Of a DNA stretch of 64,000 bases, positions 16,999-38,959 are shown piece after piece; positions within the stretch are counted from its first letter, which is position 1, and every line of letters begins with the position of its first letter. Location: contig CAUJGJ010000185.1 of assembly GCA_963170055.1 (NCBI GenBank), positions 3,156,775 to 3,220,774 on the forward strand, read 5' to 3'. This DNA is from Halisarca cf. caerulea. Taxonomy: Eukaryota > Porifera > Demospongiae > Chondrillida > Halisarcidae. The notes beneath the pieces were generated by a model. The model searched no databases and had not been told where the DNA came from. It worked only from the letters and a program-made list of their open reading frames with translations. The translations under genes and the position numbers were made by a program.

Positions 16999-18887
16999 TA
17001 CCTTGTACCTTTTAATACCACAGCCTGCAGTGTGGACTATTGTGACCCCCTTGTTGGGCCCCAAAGGAGACCAACTGGAGGTGAGCCTCCAGACATCAGT
17101 GAGGGAGAGACCCACTGGATATGGGCCCAGCTACCCCCACCATCCCTGATGGCCCCCTTGTGCAATCAGGGGTTGCCCATCTGTGAGGTTGCAAGCCCCG
17201 TGAGATGGGGAGGGCTGGGCTGCAGCTGAAGATCGGTGACATAATCCACCTAACTCATAGTATATAGTGCTGATTCCCAACCCTAAACTCAGCCATATAC
17301 ATACAAGCTAATAGCATATACAGGGGGGCACCAGCCAATGACCAGCACCCTGCATGCATGCATGCATGCTAAGAGTCTGATGAAGAAATACCCAAATTAT
17401 ATTTAATGTTTCCAGTGGTTGAGGCTGTCAGATATGATTTTACCTTTAAGCTGCTGAGAGTCACAGCTTCATCCCTTTAAAAGCACCACCTGCTGGCAAC
17501 AGGCATAAGCTCTCATAAGAGATTACTAATCAGCCACTCACGTCAACTGGACACACACACCCACACCCACACACACACACACACACACACCTTCTCTGTA
17601 GTGTTTTTGCAGTAAAGAGATTGACAACTGCCTATTCAGGGATCATAAATTGACTAGAAGTGTGTTCTGTAGTATCGACATTTAAAACCTTTATTATTCC
17701 CCATTGCTATATATGCTGCTTGCTTATCATGCTTCAGCTATGAAGCAGCATAACTTGTTGTGCATGGTCAACAAAAAGTGGGAAATGGATAATGCTAACC
17801 TTACAAATCCCCAGCCAGCTGGCCTTGATGGTTTTCATTGGTTCAATGTATAGAGGTGCCAAGTTGAAAGAGGAATACCACAACATACAAGTGCAAACCA
17901 TTCATCCTTCACAGACCAACACACAAAGCCAACCAGCATATACATTTCATGGGTTTTGAACTCTGAGTCATGCATCTCATGGGCTTCATCTAAAGCTGTG
18001 ATGACATGTAGTTCACAAAACTGCTACCACAACAGCATGGGTGAGCGAGCAGGAATATGATGACACTCAGAACATGGGATTTCCTACTCAGCACACACAC
18101 ATACATACACATTTGTGGCCTCTCTGTCTACAGCACAAGTCATTCAGTCTGTGTCTGACTACACACTTCTGTACACATGATGGACTGCTATGAACGCTTA
18201 CGAGGGAAAGAATGCAACAAAGTACGGGACATGCGTAAGCATTCACTACTTCTACTACATGCTTGTCTTGTGTATGTGCAACTGACAACTAAAAAGACAC
18301 TAAAATTAATTTCCAATAATTATCTACTGTTTATCATTTTCTCATTTTGACCTGAACCGTAAAATATCTCCCTCCTTTTTATGCCTTATGTACCTTCTAG
18401 GACACTAGTGGGATAGCAGGACAGCTAGTTAGAGAAGCATTTTCAGGGACTGCCCCACAATATCCGGGGCATGTGCAGTTGTCAGCTTCATTGAAACCCT
18501 CCTACCCACTTGAGACCTATAGTGTTCAAAAAGTGCTCATTTTAGGGTTTCCAGATTTGCACAAATGTATACAGCAAATATATTTAACTGTAGGATCGAT
18601 ATACAAACATATGTATGTAGAATGTATAGAAATTTAGACTATATAGGGATTTACACAGTAATTCAATTTAACAAATTTTTTTTCATGTATGTTGCATAAA
18701 TTCATACCAATTTCTTGGGAACATCGATTAATTTTAGATAATATTGAGCTAATCATGATCATGCAATGTGTAGGTGCAGATCGAGGGATCGAATTTTGAA
18801 GTTTGCAATCTAGAACATAATCATGCATATACCCTGGCTCTCTTCATCCCCATGCATGGGACTTGCAATCCAGCCCATACTGTGTGA
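16993..18887. other. Intergenic, no gene seen
   Basis: No supportable coding region. A somewhat GC-richer block at 17030-17250 loosely resembles one at 41030-41240 (both end near 'cataatcYacct'), possibly a dispersed repeat. A (CA)n run lies at 17551-17590. Confidence 0.5.
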
Positions 18888-19230
18888 GCAACGTACCCCA
18901 TACTGCATGAGCAACGTACCCCATACTGCATGAGCAACGTACCCCATACTGCATGAGCAACGTACCCCATACTGTATGAGCAACGTACCCCATACTGCAT
19001 GAGCAACGTACCCCATACTGTATGAGCAACGTACCCCATACTGCATGAGCAACGTACCCCATACTGTATGAGCAACGTACCCCATACTGCATGAGCAACG
19101 TACCCCATACTGTATGAGCAACGTACCCCATACTGCATGAGCAACGTACCCCATACTGTATGAGCAACGTACCCCATACTGCATGAGCAACGTACCCCAT
19201 ACTGTATGAGCAACGTACCCCATACTGTAT
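18888..19230. repeat. 23-bp tandem array, 46-bp higher-order dimers
   Basis: About 15 copies of a 23-bp unit (gcaacgtaccccatactg followed by Yatga). The units are nearly identical and differ at one C/T position. From the fourth copy on, the variant alternates T, C, T, C without a break, so the true repeating unit is a 46-bp dimer. The minus strand is open in all three frames through the array and encodes the same 23-residue period in each, which is a property of the repeat and not evidence for a gene. Confidence 0.95.
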
Positions 19231-20096
19231 TTCTGCGTGGGGTCATGCCCTTTGCATGGCTACTGCATAGATGGCACAGTCATGCAGTATATAGATCGAC
19301 TGGAAGCAACAATTGCATGGTCTTGAATCCCTACAATATTGGCCGGGTCAATACTACTGTAAATGTAGTCTATATTGTATGTACATGCATACACTTCCAC
19401 CATGCAGTGGAACCTCTGCATGTATAATCCAACATTTTTGAACTGTATAATCCAACCATACATGGAAGAGCAGTCACCATGTATAGAAGACCACACTAAG
19501 AGCTACTTGATAATCCAGCAAATAATCTGACATATGCTTTTTGTTGCCCACACGCATGCAGTGTGTTAGATAATGGAGGCTTCAATGCAGCTGTAATAAC
19601 TATCCTACCATACATGCAAGACTGCTCATGCATGTGTTTAATTTCTGTTTTCCACCAAGCTCTCAATATCCTCCTGTCCCCCTCCCATTCACCACAATTC
19701 AAATCGATTCCCACACTCCCAATTGTTCCAGCTTGTCATTGCCATTATACCACGGGTCCAAAGGTACGTATATTTATCTCACAAAATTAGCAATGTTTAA
19801 AACAAGCAAAAATACCACACGCAGAATTCGTCTGGCGCAACTGACCCTTTTGCCAATGCTGGAAAGGGTCGGCTATGCTAGAGTAATGCAGAATACAGGC
19901 AAAACTATGCCCTTCCATAGTTGAATAGCTCCCTTTTCGTCAACACAATATCATTCATCTACTCAATGCTGTGCAAAAATATCGATATCAATGAGCAGAT
20001 TGAAACAATGAAGGACACATTATACAAGTAATGATTCCTATATTATTATCAAAATTCCTCATACACATTACAACACAGGTGGAAGTCACTGGAAGC
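19231..20096. other. Intergenic downstream of PCID2
   Basis: No gene seen. Sequence at 19400-19510 carries 'gtggaacctctgcatgtataatccaac', resembling a decayed end of the Tigger-like MITE family. The PCID2 3' UTR must lie in the last few hundred bases; no AATAAA was identified. Confidence 0.5.
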
Positions 20097-22919
20097 CTAT
20101 TTTAACGCTACATCCACAGTTACTTTAGGAAAAGGATTTTGCTTGCTGACAACTAGTTTCTGATGTTGATGAGATATGTATCCTCTAATGAATGACTGCA
20201 AGAAAGGACCATCATAGAACACACACATACAATCAGTTAAATACATACAGTGCACTGTATGTAGATATGTACCTTGTCAATGAGGTGTGCTACAATGCAC
20301 TGTGTTTCATCAGTATCAATATCCTCCACCTTTGTATGGAAGAAACGGTGAAAGTAGTTTAACATCCATTACTGGCACCATGCAGACACTTACCTCCATC
20401 ATTTTCAGAGCATCACAAAATATACCTAAAGGTATCTGATGAGTACCCAGCAATAGATATCTGCATGAACAAAGCAGACAGATATTTTCAACACAATGTT
20501 AAGGATGGACGTACTGTAAATAAGCAGTACATATGTACATAGAGTTAAACTTACACTCTCTTAAATAGGTTGCGGTAAGCCAGGACAGTCAACTTTTCCA
20601 GTATGAGGTAAGTTCCACATTGAATAAAGAATTTCTAAACAATATCAACCATTTCACATGTACCCCATGGAACTAAAGCATCCATAAAAGACTGCAGCCA
20701 CAAACCTCATTCCTATCAATAGCACCATTCAAAGCTAGCACATTGCCTTGTCTGCAGAAGAAAGGAATAATATATTCTTCAGTGAAAAGTCACAAAACAT
20801 CCCTCACAACAATCACAAAACATCCCTCACAAAGCAATACTGTGGTACTCACTGCAATGCTGTAGCGATGCCAGCAAACTCAAGTAGTGAATACTTCTGC
20901 AAAAGTCTATAGCTTGGAATTTGTCCCTATACATATAGGAAAGTTAGCAAATACTCAGTATATGTTTGTGTGAGAGCATGTATTGGTTAGGGAGAAACGT
21001 GTGCAAAAGTATGTATGCAAATGCCATGGCCACTTGTAGCCCCCACCAACATGTGTACTGTACATACGTTTGTAAGTGAACTGCTGCAGAACACTACCAC
21101 TATTGTTGTGTATGCACATGGCAAAAGAAGAGCAAGCCAACTCTTCAGCTCACCAATAACATTTTGACTGGTATCAAATATGTAAGAATTCTCCTAAGAA
21201 AATAGAAACAAGGTTCATTGGAAATGATAGTGAGAAGAACCAAACTGACAAAGATTCTCAGTAGCTGACAACATTTTGCACACCAAAATCACGGACATTT
21301 GGTAGCACAAAACTGACCTTTTGTTCCGTTTGGCAGCTCTATGGCATCGTTCAAAGGCAAAGGTTAAATTTTCATCAGCTAAAATAGAAAACATGCATAC
21401 AAGAAAGTTAATAGAAACATATCATGTAAGCAGCACAAAATATGGTGTGCAATACAATACGGTTATACCTGCTTTAAAGTCACTGTCAAAAATTGCTTTT
21501 CTTCCGACAAAATAACTGAAGGAAAACATATGCAATGTACCGCAACAAGCACAACATAGGATGTGACAACCTGTTACATACCTGTATGTGACCAGCTGTC
21601 CTATCTGGCACTCATTGCGAAGATTTGACTGCTCTACAGCTCTTATCAATGGCTTCATCAGATTTAATTTATTGATCTAAACAACATTATCTACTTGAGG
21701 TGAGATTGTTTGTGTGCCCATGATGGTAGTACTCTTTGATTACCTTAAAATACACTTTGAACAACTGATTAATAACTGGCAAGGTACCCCACTTCTTTGA
21801 CTGCTCCCGAGCAGCCCTCAAGTCCGTGACACACACACGGAAAGAAGACATCAGGATTTCAGCTGCTTTCTCTTGAATATCTCCCGGTCTTCCTTTCCCA
21901 CGGACAGTCATTTGTTTATCAGCCTGTTGAGTCACACCAGTAGGACAATAAAGTCCATCATATGTACACAATCACACTCACCTTGACAGCTAACTCTCTC
22001 AGATCTCTTATCAGAGTAATGAGTACAGGGATGCCCCTATGAAGGCAGAAATCAGGTACTCACACATAACATGGATGATACCATCCAGATATACACATGA
22101 AAGGGATCAAACATGCGATATTCACCAATTTTCATCCTTTTGAGTGAGGAGAATCTTATTGAATGATCTGTTGATACTAAGGAATAACATTTTACCATTC
22201 AAACAAAGGCAAAGTCAAAGTCAAAATACACAGCACTGGATTGGATACTGAACAACCACGGATTGTGCAGTATAAGATCCGATGTAGTCTCCATTATTAA
22301 CACACTCTACTGCCCTATGTACATGAAGATAGACATTCGCACATTATATACAATGATGAATTATACAGCATAAATGAGCAAATTCACAAGATACGGATTA
22401 CTTTACTTTAGATGTGCTGCAACAATTTCATCAAATGGAGATCCGACAACCTTTCGACACATAATCTCATAGCCTTGCACCTACATGGTGAGTATTGAGC
22501 TTGAGCACATATGCGATTTAAATTTCCCCTTCTACAGATTATTGCTTACCCTTAGTTTTGGGTTATGCACATGCGGATGACAGGAGGAAAGAAGTGGCTG
22601 CAGAATAAATCGCAAAGTAACGAATTTGTGGATGGTACAAGCACACACAATACATGTTCTACTTCATATAGGAACTGAGTCTAGAAAAGACAACGCGTGC
22701 AGACTTTTATCATTGACAAAATAAATTAAGGAAGTAAGCTTAAGGTACCCTATACTCTCCAACAACTTACAGCCAAGAACATGCCATCCTTTTCTAGGAT
22801 ACTCTGATATACCTAATAAACGTACAAACGATAAAAAGTGACATAAAACAAGTTTAGAGTTATATAAAGTACTTCCACACCTGATTCAAATATTGTTGCA
22901 ACGTTCCGCCAAACGCCAT
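20097..22919 (-). CDS. PCID2: PCI domain-containing protein 2 (TREX-2 subunit)
   Basis: Eighteen exons on the minus strand: 22881-22919, 22771-22812, 22550-22597, 22407-22480, 22249-22314, 22126-22167, 21982-22036, 21744-21923, 21582-21676, 21469-21515, 21318-21378, 21154-21193, 20853-20926, 20706-20751, 20555-20634, 20394-20460, 20273-20329 and 20097-20195. They total 1,212 nt, or 403 aa (human 399). PCID2 (yeast Thp1) is a TREX-2 subunit that couples transcription to mRNA export at the nuclear pore. It is recognised along its length: [12 protein letters not shown] at the N-terminus, [49 protein letters not shown], and the PCI/winged-helix end [19 protein letters not shown]. The start is fixed by homology just before LQQYLNQ. 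It is head to head with ELP3. Confidence 0.96.
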
Positions 22920-22958
22920 TTTTCAAGTGGGAATTCCCCTTTGGCCTGCCGTCAGAAG
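22920..22958. promoter_or_regulatory. 39-bp divergent PCID2/ELP3 promoter
   Basis: Only 39 bp separate the PCID2 ATG (minus, 22919) and the ELP3 ATG (plus, 22959). At its centre is the perfect palindrome GGGAATTCCC (22929-22938), which also fits the kappaB consensus GGGRNWYYCC. Either both 5' UTRs are extremely short, or each transcript starts inside the other gene's first exon or intron. Promoter function is inferred from gene layout. Confidence 0.7.
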
Positions 22959-32768
<9,810 letters not shown>

Positions 32769-33862
32769 GAATTTCTGTATACTGCATTTGTGCTATTATA
32801 ATTATTATTATTATTATTATTATGCAATAATATTTATATTGATACTTTTCAATTTATCATTAATTACTTTGTCATGTTTGTGTACCTTTAATGAGTTGTG
32901 GAGTGTGTATACATATACGTATCTGTAGATGTCATACATTTGTAGGTTTGAGTTGCAATTAAAACTATAAGGGGACCTTTTATCGACTAGTCCATGGCTA
33001 CTATTAATTACTCTGGGCACCCTGTAACAACACATGCAAGCATACGTATATACGGCAACAAAATGCATGCTACTTTCATCATGCATATATATACGTATAT
33101 CATGCAGACATGCTTGCATACAATTCAAGCTATTATAATGTATGTACATATATGTGTCATGCAGCATAAATATTCCATAATATTGCCTGCATGATATATA
33201 TGCAATGTTATATAGCACGTACATGCCCTTACATGGCCTTGATCTTCATACGTATACATACATGTGCATGTATATGCAGTCCACTTTCAAGACTATACAT
33301 TAATATGTTATATATATATGTATATGTGTATAATATATATACTGCATGCATGGATGCATGCATATAATATCTATAATTATATAATGTATTATGGGAATTA
33401 TTAATGCACGATTATCAATGTTATCGATAAGTATTGCTCTACAATATGGTAATGCTGAAAAAAACAATGTTCACATCTTTAAATTGTGGTTATAGGTCTG
33501 TACACATTTTCATTAATCCCATGCCATAGTTGTACCTTTGCCTAAGGCACACAATTAAGTCCTGGCCAGAGCCATGCATGCAGAAAGTCACTAAATCCAC
33601 ACGAGATGGTAATCTTGATGTTATATAATCAGATTATCTGATATCATTATCTTGATTGCAGTTAAAAATGATACACTCTACACCATAACAACAGGTCACC
33701 GTGGGATAAGGTTGATTAGTGCACACTAAACTTGGCATAAAATGGAGCAAACTATACTCTTCCATACATTACAATTGTCACATCAAAATTCTTAATTACC
33801 ATGTACAGTAGCAATGTCATTGAATGCAAGATATGTGTACAACTGACTCTCGAGTGCCTAGA
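32769..33862. other. Convergent ELP3/CWC15 3' region
   Basis: Both genes end into this AT-rich interval of about 1.1 kb. It contains many TATATA and TGCATG motifs and the candidate ELP3 poly(A) signal ATTAAA at 32958-32963. No gene seen. Confidence 0.6.
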
Positions 33863-35112
33863 TCATCGAATATACTTGTCCATGAACTTCTTGTGGAACT
33901 CAGAGCGAATAGTGTCATTGATGAAGCCTTTGTCCTATGAAACCAGCAGAAGCAATGTCAAAATATGCTGAAATACAGCAGTGTGTGGTGTGGTATTCTT
34001 CAGTCTATACAAACAAAAATGCACAAATAACAGACATCCAATATGATTATATTACAAACTGTAATATACGTATGTACATATTACATTATGTATTGATGAG
34101 ACAGTGTCATACAGAGGACAAATCACATATTATGCATACAGTGCATTGGGCATACAATGACATGGGTTGGTCATAGATCACACACTACCACAGTAGATGA
34201 ACTTTTGGAGTACTATCAGTGTGCCTCCTTACATACAGGCACTATAATACTAATAATATTGTGCAAATAAAAACAAGGTCCATGACTGAGTGGTACGCAA
34301 CATGGTGAAATCATGTACGCTTCAAGCAAAATCACAGGTAAAATCCTGAAATCTGAAATCCTTGTACATGTTTGGAATGAGAAATCTTCGTCAAAATCCC
34401 AAAATCATTAACAAAATCTTGAAATCTGGAAATCTTAGGGGAAATCTCTTGGGATGGCAAAATCTTGTATGTCATATTCCCTGGTTGTGGACCCCTCGTT
34501 CATGACAATAGACTATACAATGTGGATGTTCATACGTTACAACAATATAAGTACACACCTGTTTGCTTTCATCGTCATCTCTTGCACAGTTCTTAAAGAT
34601 AACATCGTCATCCCACCTGTGAAGCTAAATGCATTGAAATACAGAGTTCCAAGAACAGGTAACTTATTTTTTACTAACCGCCTTTTTACTTTAAAAGTAC
34701 TTTTCTGGTTAAGTAAAGGATTTCCTTTTAGGAGATTCTCTGTTCTTATTCTTTCAGCTTCTACCTTTTTCTCTTCTTCCTATATAAAATTATCAGACAT
34801 GAACAAATAATGTGTGTAGAATTTACAAGGCATACACTGCACATTACAAGCAGCATTGCTCAGTTGGCTCAACTTACCCGTTTCGCTTGTTCTTCAGCTC
34901 TCTCTTTCTTTATTCTCTGCAATTCTCTCAACAACTCAGCAGTATCATCTTCATCACTGACAATCACAAACACACATCAGACATATAAAATGTAAAAGCT
35001 CTTGCATGTGTACAAAAATTATGTATGATAGCTATGTATGTACATAGTTAAACATCATCAATTATGAGTAGATCCTTAACCAGTCTGGTTCACATACAGC
35101 ATGAACACCACT

Positions 35113-35178
<66 letters not shown>

Positions 35179-35197
35179 CGTACGTGTATGCATACAA

Positions 35198-35274
<77 letters not shown>

Positions 35275-35350
35275 TAGTTAAACCTCAACAAATTATGAGT
35301 AGATCCATTGGTTAACCAATATAGTTCACATACAACATGAACGCCACTAA

Positions 35351-35402
<52 letters not shown>

Positions 35403-38400
35403 GTCCTCTTCTTCATCTTCCTAAATACAAGAAAAGATATCTGTATACACTCTATCACAACAACATAGTTCACAAGTATTGCCACACTTACATCATCATC
35501 ATCATAAGGATCATCAGCATCTGGATTGGCTGAATAGACAAAACAAAAAAATCAATATCCCTCAACAGTTAGCACAGTCAGCCTACATTGCAGCCACACA
35601 ATAATACAAAGGTATTATACAGAACCTACAGACCCATATACATACACACAAGTGACAACAATTAATTCTACCAACTACTGTATGTATAGCTATACAGCAT
35701 GTGTTACCATGGTAACGACATTATATTTATTTCTATCCCAGTTTGAGAAAGAGCAAAGGAAAAAGTGGGCATGTATGGTAGTTGTGTCCCCCCCCCCCCC
35801 CCCCCCAGTAATAACTACCAGATGTTAATAGAGTCAATTTGGTGTTAATGAAATCAATTATTGCCAATCAAGTCTACTAATTGAAAATAAATTTGTATGG
35901 GATAGAAGTTAGTTATATCCTGGTTCACTTACATGATACCCAGGTCATCACCTGTGACCTTGGCTTCGCCTTGGTCTTGGGTGATAACCTGGATATCATG
36001 CTCGTACTGGGATATAACTATAACATTATATATATATATATATGCATATATGTACACAGTGATTTTATATTGCATAAAATATGGGCGTCTACCTTTCCGT
36101 GAGTTTATATTTCAAAATATGTGATTTCATGCAGATACCCCTCAGTAATGTTCCTTGAATATGTAGCTTTTCGAAGACATACTCTCTAAGTTGAACCCAA
36201 AAGAAACCAATTTTTGCCACTGCAAGAAGCAAACTTAGGGTCATAGCAGAGAAAGTCTCTTAGTGATTCTTACGACTGATTCCCTTCTTAAACTCAATTT
36301 TTAGCATTCAAATTGCTTCATCGAATTCTTAAAAGTCAAGAGCATTTACCCAAAGTCCACAGCACTTGGCACTTGGGCCTACGAATGTCTAAACCACTAC
36401 ATAATCTACTGTATTATACATAAAAACAAAGTTTGTGCATGTGTTGGAAAATACCCCCAAAAACATTAGAAGTTAATTTAACTATTCATGCATGAATATC
36501 TGATCATGAAGGTCCATCCATAGGGTGGTCACAGGCCAGTGCATTCGCTGATGGATCATGACAGAATGATCTGGGTTACCAAATCACTGTAATTATAATG
36601 TATTGTCTCAGCAGCCATACAAATTCCAATGGCAAACTACATACGTATAACAAGGGACGTTTCTCATGGTGAGCTTAGAGAACACACATAAAGACAACAT
36701 ATTATTATCATACATTCAATGCAATGGACCTTCCTACTTTCTTCGAATTATTGTGGTCTACAGTGACATTAATCACAACAGATACACAGATTACATATCA
36801 CATAGTTGACCACATACGTAAATGGTTGATAACAGTAACTAAGATGCATTGCTATGCACGGTATATACCGTAGTGCTCGGACTTTTGTGGGATAAAAGGG
36901 GGATCTGCAAAAGTTTCATCCCGCAAAAATTTAAGTGAATCCAGTACGTACACACATATAACAAGACATTTGGTGAGGTGCTATCGTACTGTTACAGTGG
37001 GATCTAGGGGACTATGCAAACCTGGCAAAGTTCTTTTACAGATCAGAATAAATACTCCTGTGCATTGTATACAATACACAGACAATGTTTCCTGGGAATA
37101 ACATATTGGGACCAAAAATGACTGTCCTAATTCCACAAGATGTCAATGATTTGCAGGTATCAAATATACACATTTCAGTTTCAGGCCCAGTTTTACAAGG
37201 GTTCAGGATAACATGTTTTGCTACACTAGACAACATTGCCCTATCGTCCCCAAATATAAATTTCATTTTGATTTGCATCCATACCAAATTTCCTACTATG
37301 TATATGGCAATGATTACCCATGCATATTATATATTTATATTACAACATAAAATTGATCTTGGTGTATCAAATAGCCACATAAACACGTGTACACACACAC
37401 ACACAAATGTGTGAACACCCACCAACACAACAATGCACACCCATCCAATCACCCACACTTTTACATATATGCATATCATACACATATTATATGTTTGGGA
37501 CACACATGTACTTTGGGTGTACGATGTCAAAGCCACTCAACGTACTCAATTGAACTTGCTCATTTTTCGGTTTCTTTGGTGGAACAAGGGGCACAGATTC
37601 TGGAAGAGAAGTTGACAATATCCATTAAGCAAAATACACATATAGTCAAACTTCTACAAAACAAAACCCCTTGGGGACCACAGAAAAAGTGCACAATACC
37701 AAGGTGTTTACTACCACAGTTTATGCAAAATAAAGTATGAAATAGACTAGTTAGTATCTGGCTAAGTTAAGCAACCTACAAACAAACTTCATGACAAATT
37801 AAGGTTTAAAGTTTCCTATCTAGAGCATCACATAATATCATACATATCAGCAATAAGAAAACATCAAATACTTGTCCAAAAGTAACCTGTGAAGGATCTT
37901 CCCTTATCTTTGAGTCTTCTACCTTCTCTCTCTTTCCTCTCAAGGTCCTGCTTGAAGTCTTTGGACTTCACTTCATCAGTAGTATCCTGTCCTGGTTGTC
38001 TGCAACAAAGAAGATTCAACTACAATACAAGTGGAGATACATACTTATCAAGAGACGAATACATCCAGTAAACTGTACATGTACGTATCTTTTGATTATT
38101 CTCATGGAGAAACAACAATGTATTGTAGTATAAAGCAAGTTATTACAGCAGTGGGGCAATTTGGAACGGTTAATCGAAAGCAGTATCAACAGCAATTTGC
38201 ACGCCTTATTGTTTGGCAGTGTTGTCTATGGGAATTGGGGATTCAGCAGTGATTAATATGGCTAGAGAGCGTTGCTGTAACAAGAGTAAAGACCCTGCTC
38301 CGTTTTACTCGTAGTGTTCCATTTCATTTTGTCGCGCTATGCACAAATCAAAGATCTGTCACTATATCTCTCTAGTGTTTAAATCTCAATATTTAGACAG

Positions 38401-38775
38401 GCTGCTCCTTCAGCCTTGGCTGGTCTTCCAGGGGGTCCTGTGAGCACAGACATGGCAAACTTATACACACACAACAAAACAATCAAATGTAAAAATTAAA
38501 GTGATCGCTCTAGTTGCTGCTACTTATGATTCACGGATACAATTGTCTTCATCACTGTCAAAATACTGTGAAAATACAGTGTCATCTATGATATGATCGT
38601 GAAATGATTGCAATAATCGTAATAGTAACATTGAACAAACACACCTGTATTTCAGCTTGGTATGAGAAGGTAGATCTCTACTAGAGTACTGTTTGGACAG
38701 AGCGGAAAGATCATTTTCCCCTTTACTTGTTCCACCCCTCGCTGTATCGAAAGTAGGACGGGCTGCTGTAGTCAT
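33863..38775 (-). CDS. CWC15: Spliceosome-associated protein CWC15
   Basis: Nine exons on the minus strand: 38645-38775, 37887-37999, 37546-37599, 35492-35529, 35401-35420, 34878-34956, 34679-34779, 34559-34616 and 33863-33934. They total 666 nt, or 221 aa (human 229). CWC15 (Cwf15) is a PRP19/NTC-associated protein of the catalytically active spliceosome. The N-terminus [15 protein letters not shown] ... [20 protein letters not shown] is almost identical to other animals. A middle acidic stretch ([10 protein letters not shown], then [16 protein letters not shown]) precedes a charged helix ([11 protein letters not shown]). The C-terminus [20 protein letters not shown] ... [17 protein letters not shown] is also conserved. 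Exon 5 is only 20 nt, and its splice donor is the first GT of a microsatellite. The gene is divergent from the glypican gene. Confidence 0.95.
35041..35400. repeat. Duplicated block with three dinucleotide tracts in CWC15 intron 5
   Basis: Two copies of a segment (tagttaaac...attatgagtagatcc...ttcacatac.catgaac.ccactaaa) start near 35046 and 35275. Each is followed by a (CA)n tract, at 35115-35178 and 35356-35400. Between them lies a (GT)n tract, 35201-35270, so the first CA and the GT tract face each other as an inverted repeat. The 35400 end of the last tract is the splice donor of exon 5. Confidence 0.9.
35788..35806. repeat. C19 homopolymer in CWC15 intron 3
   Basis: A run of about 19 cytosines on the + strand, so a G run in the CWC15 transcript. 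The 35530-37545 intron has no coding sequence that I can support. 36868-36950 carries inverted 'cggacttttgtggga / cccgcaaaaattt' sequence resembling the element at 40420-40745. Confidence 0.85.
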
Positions 38776-38959
38776 TGTGAAGGGCTCTCTTCTTTCATAT
38801 GATCGTCGAGCAAAAACTTAGTCAGCCATTTTTACACATCACATTAGCCACGCCTTCTCTGCGGGCGCTTTCGCGAGCTCACCAACGCTCATAAATAAAT
38901 AGGCACGGACAAACGATTTCTCCAGTGCTCGCTCTAGTGGTACTCTGCCGGCATTCGTT
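38776..38959. promoter_or_regulatory. 184-bp divergent CWC15/glypican promoter region
   Basis: The whole interval between the two start codons. It is GC-richer in the middle (gcgggcgctttcgcgagctc at 38856-38880) with an ATAAATAAAT element near 38892. Promoter role inferred from the head-to-head layout. Confidence 0.65.

Noticed and set aside
16761..17115. Cys-Val and His-Thr repeat 'proteins' here and at other CA/GT tracts (1359-1556, 26283-26738, 30372-30773, 35076-35396, 58813-59169)
   Set aside because: Pure dinucleotide microsatellites translated in both directions; no splice or homology support.
17030..17250. Possible SINE shared with 41030-41240
   Set aside because: Only loose resemblance over short stretches; no tRNA-like head or poly(A) tail seen.
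18888..19230. CRISPR array
   Set aside because: Direct tandem repeats without spacers in a eukaryotic genome.
18810..19246. Open frames of about 120-141 codons on the minus strand in three overlapping frames
   Set aside because: They are produced by the 23-bp tandem repeat, which has no stop in any minus frame. The peptide is just a 23-residue period.
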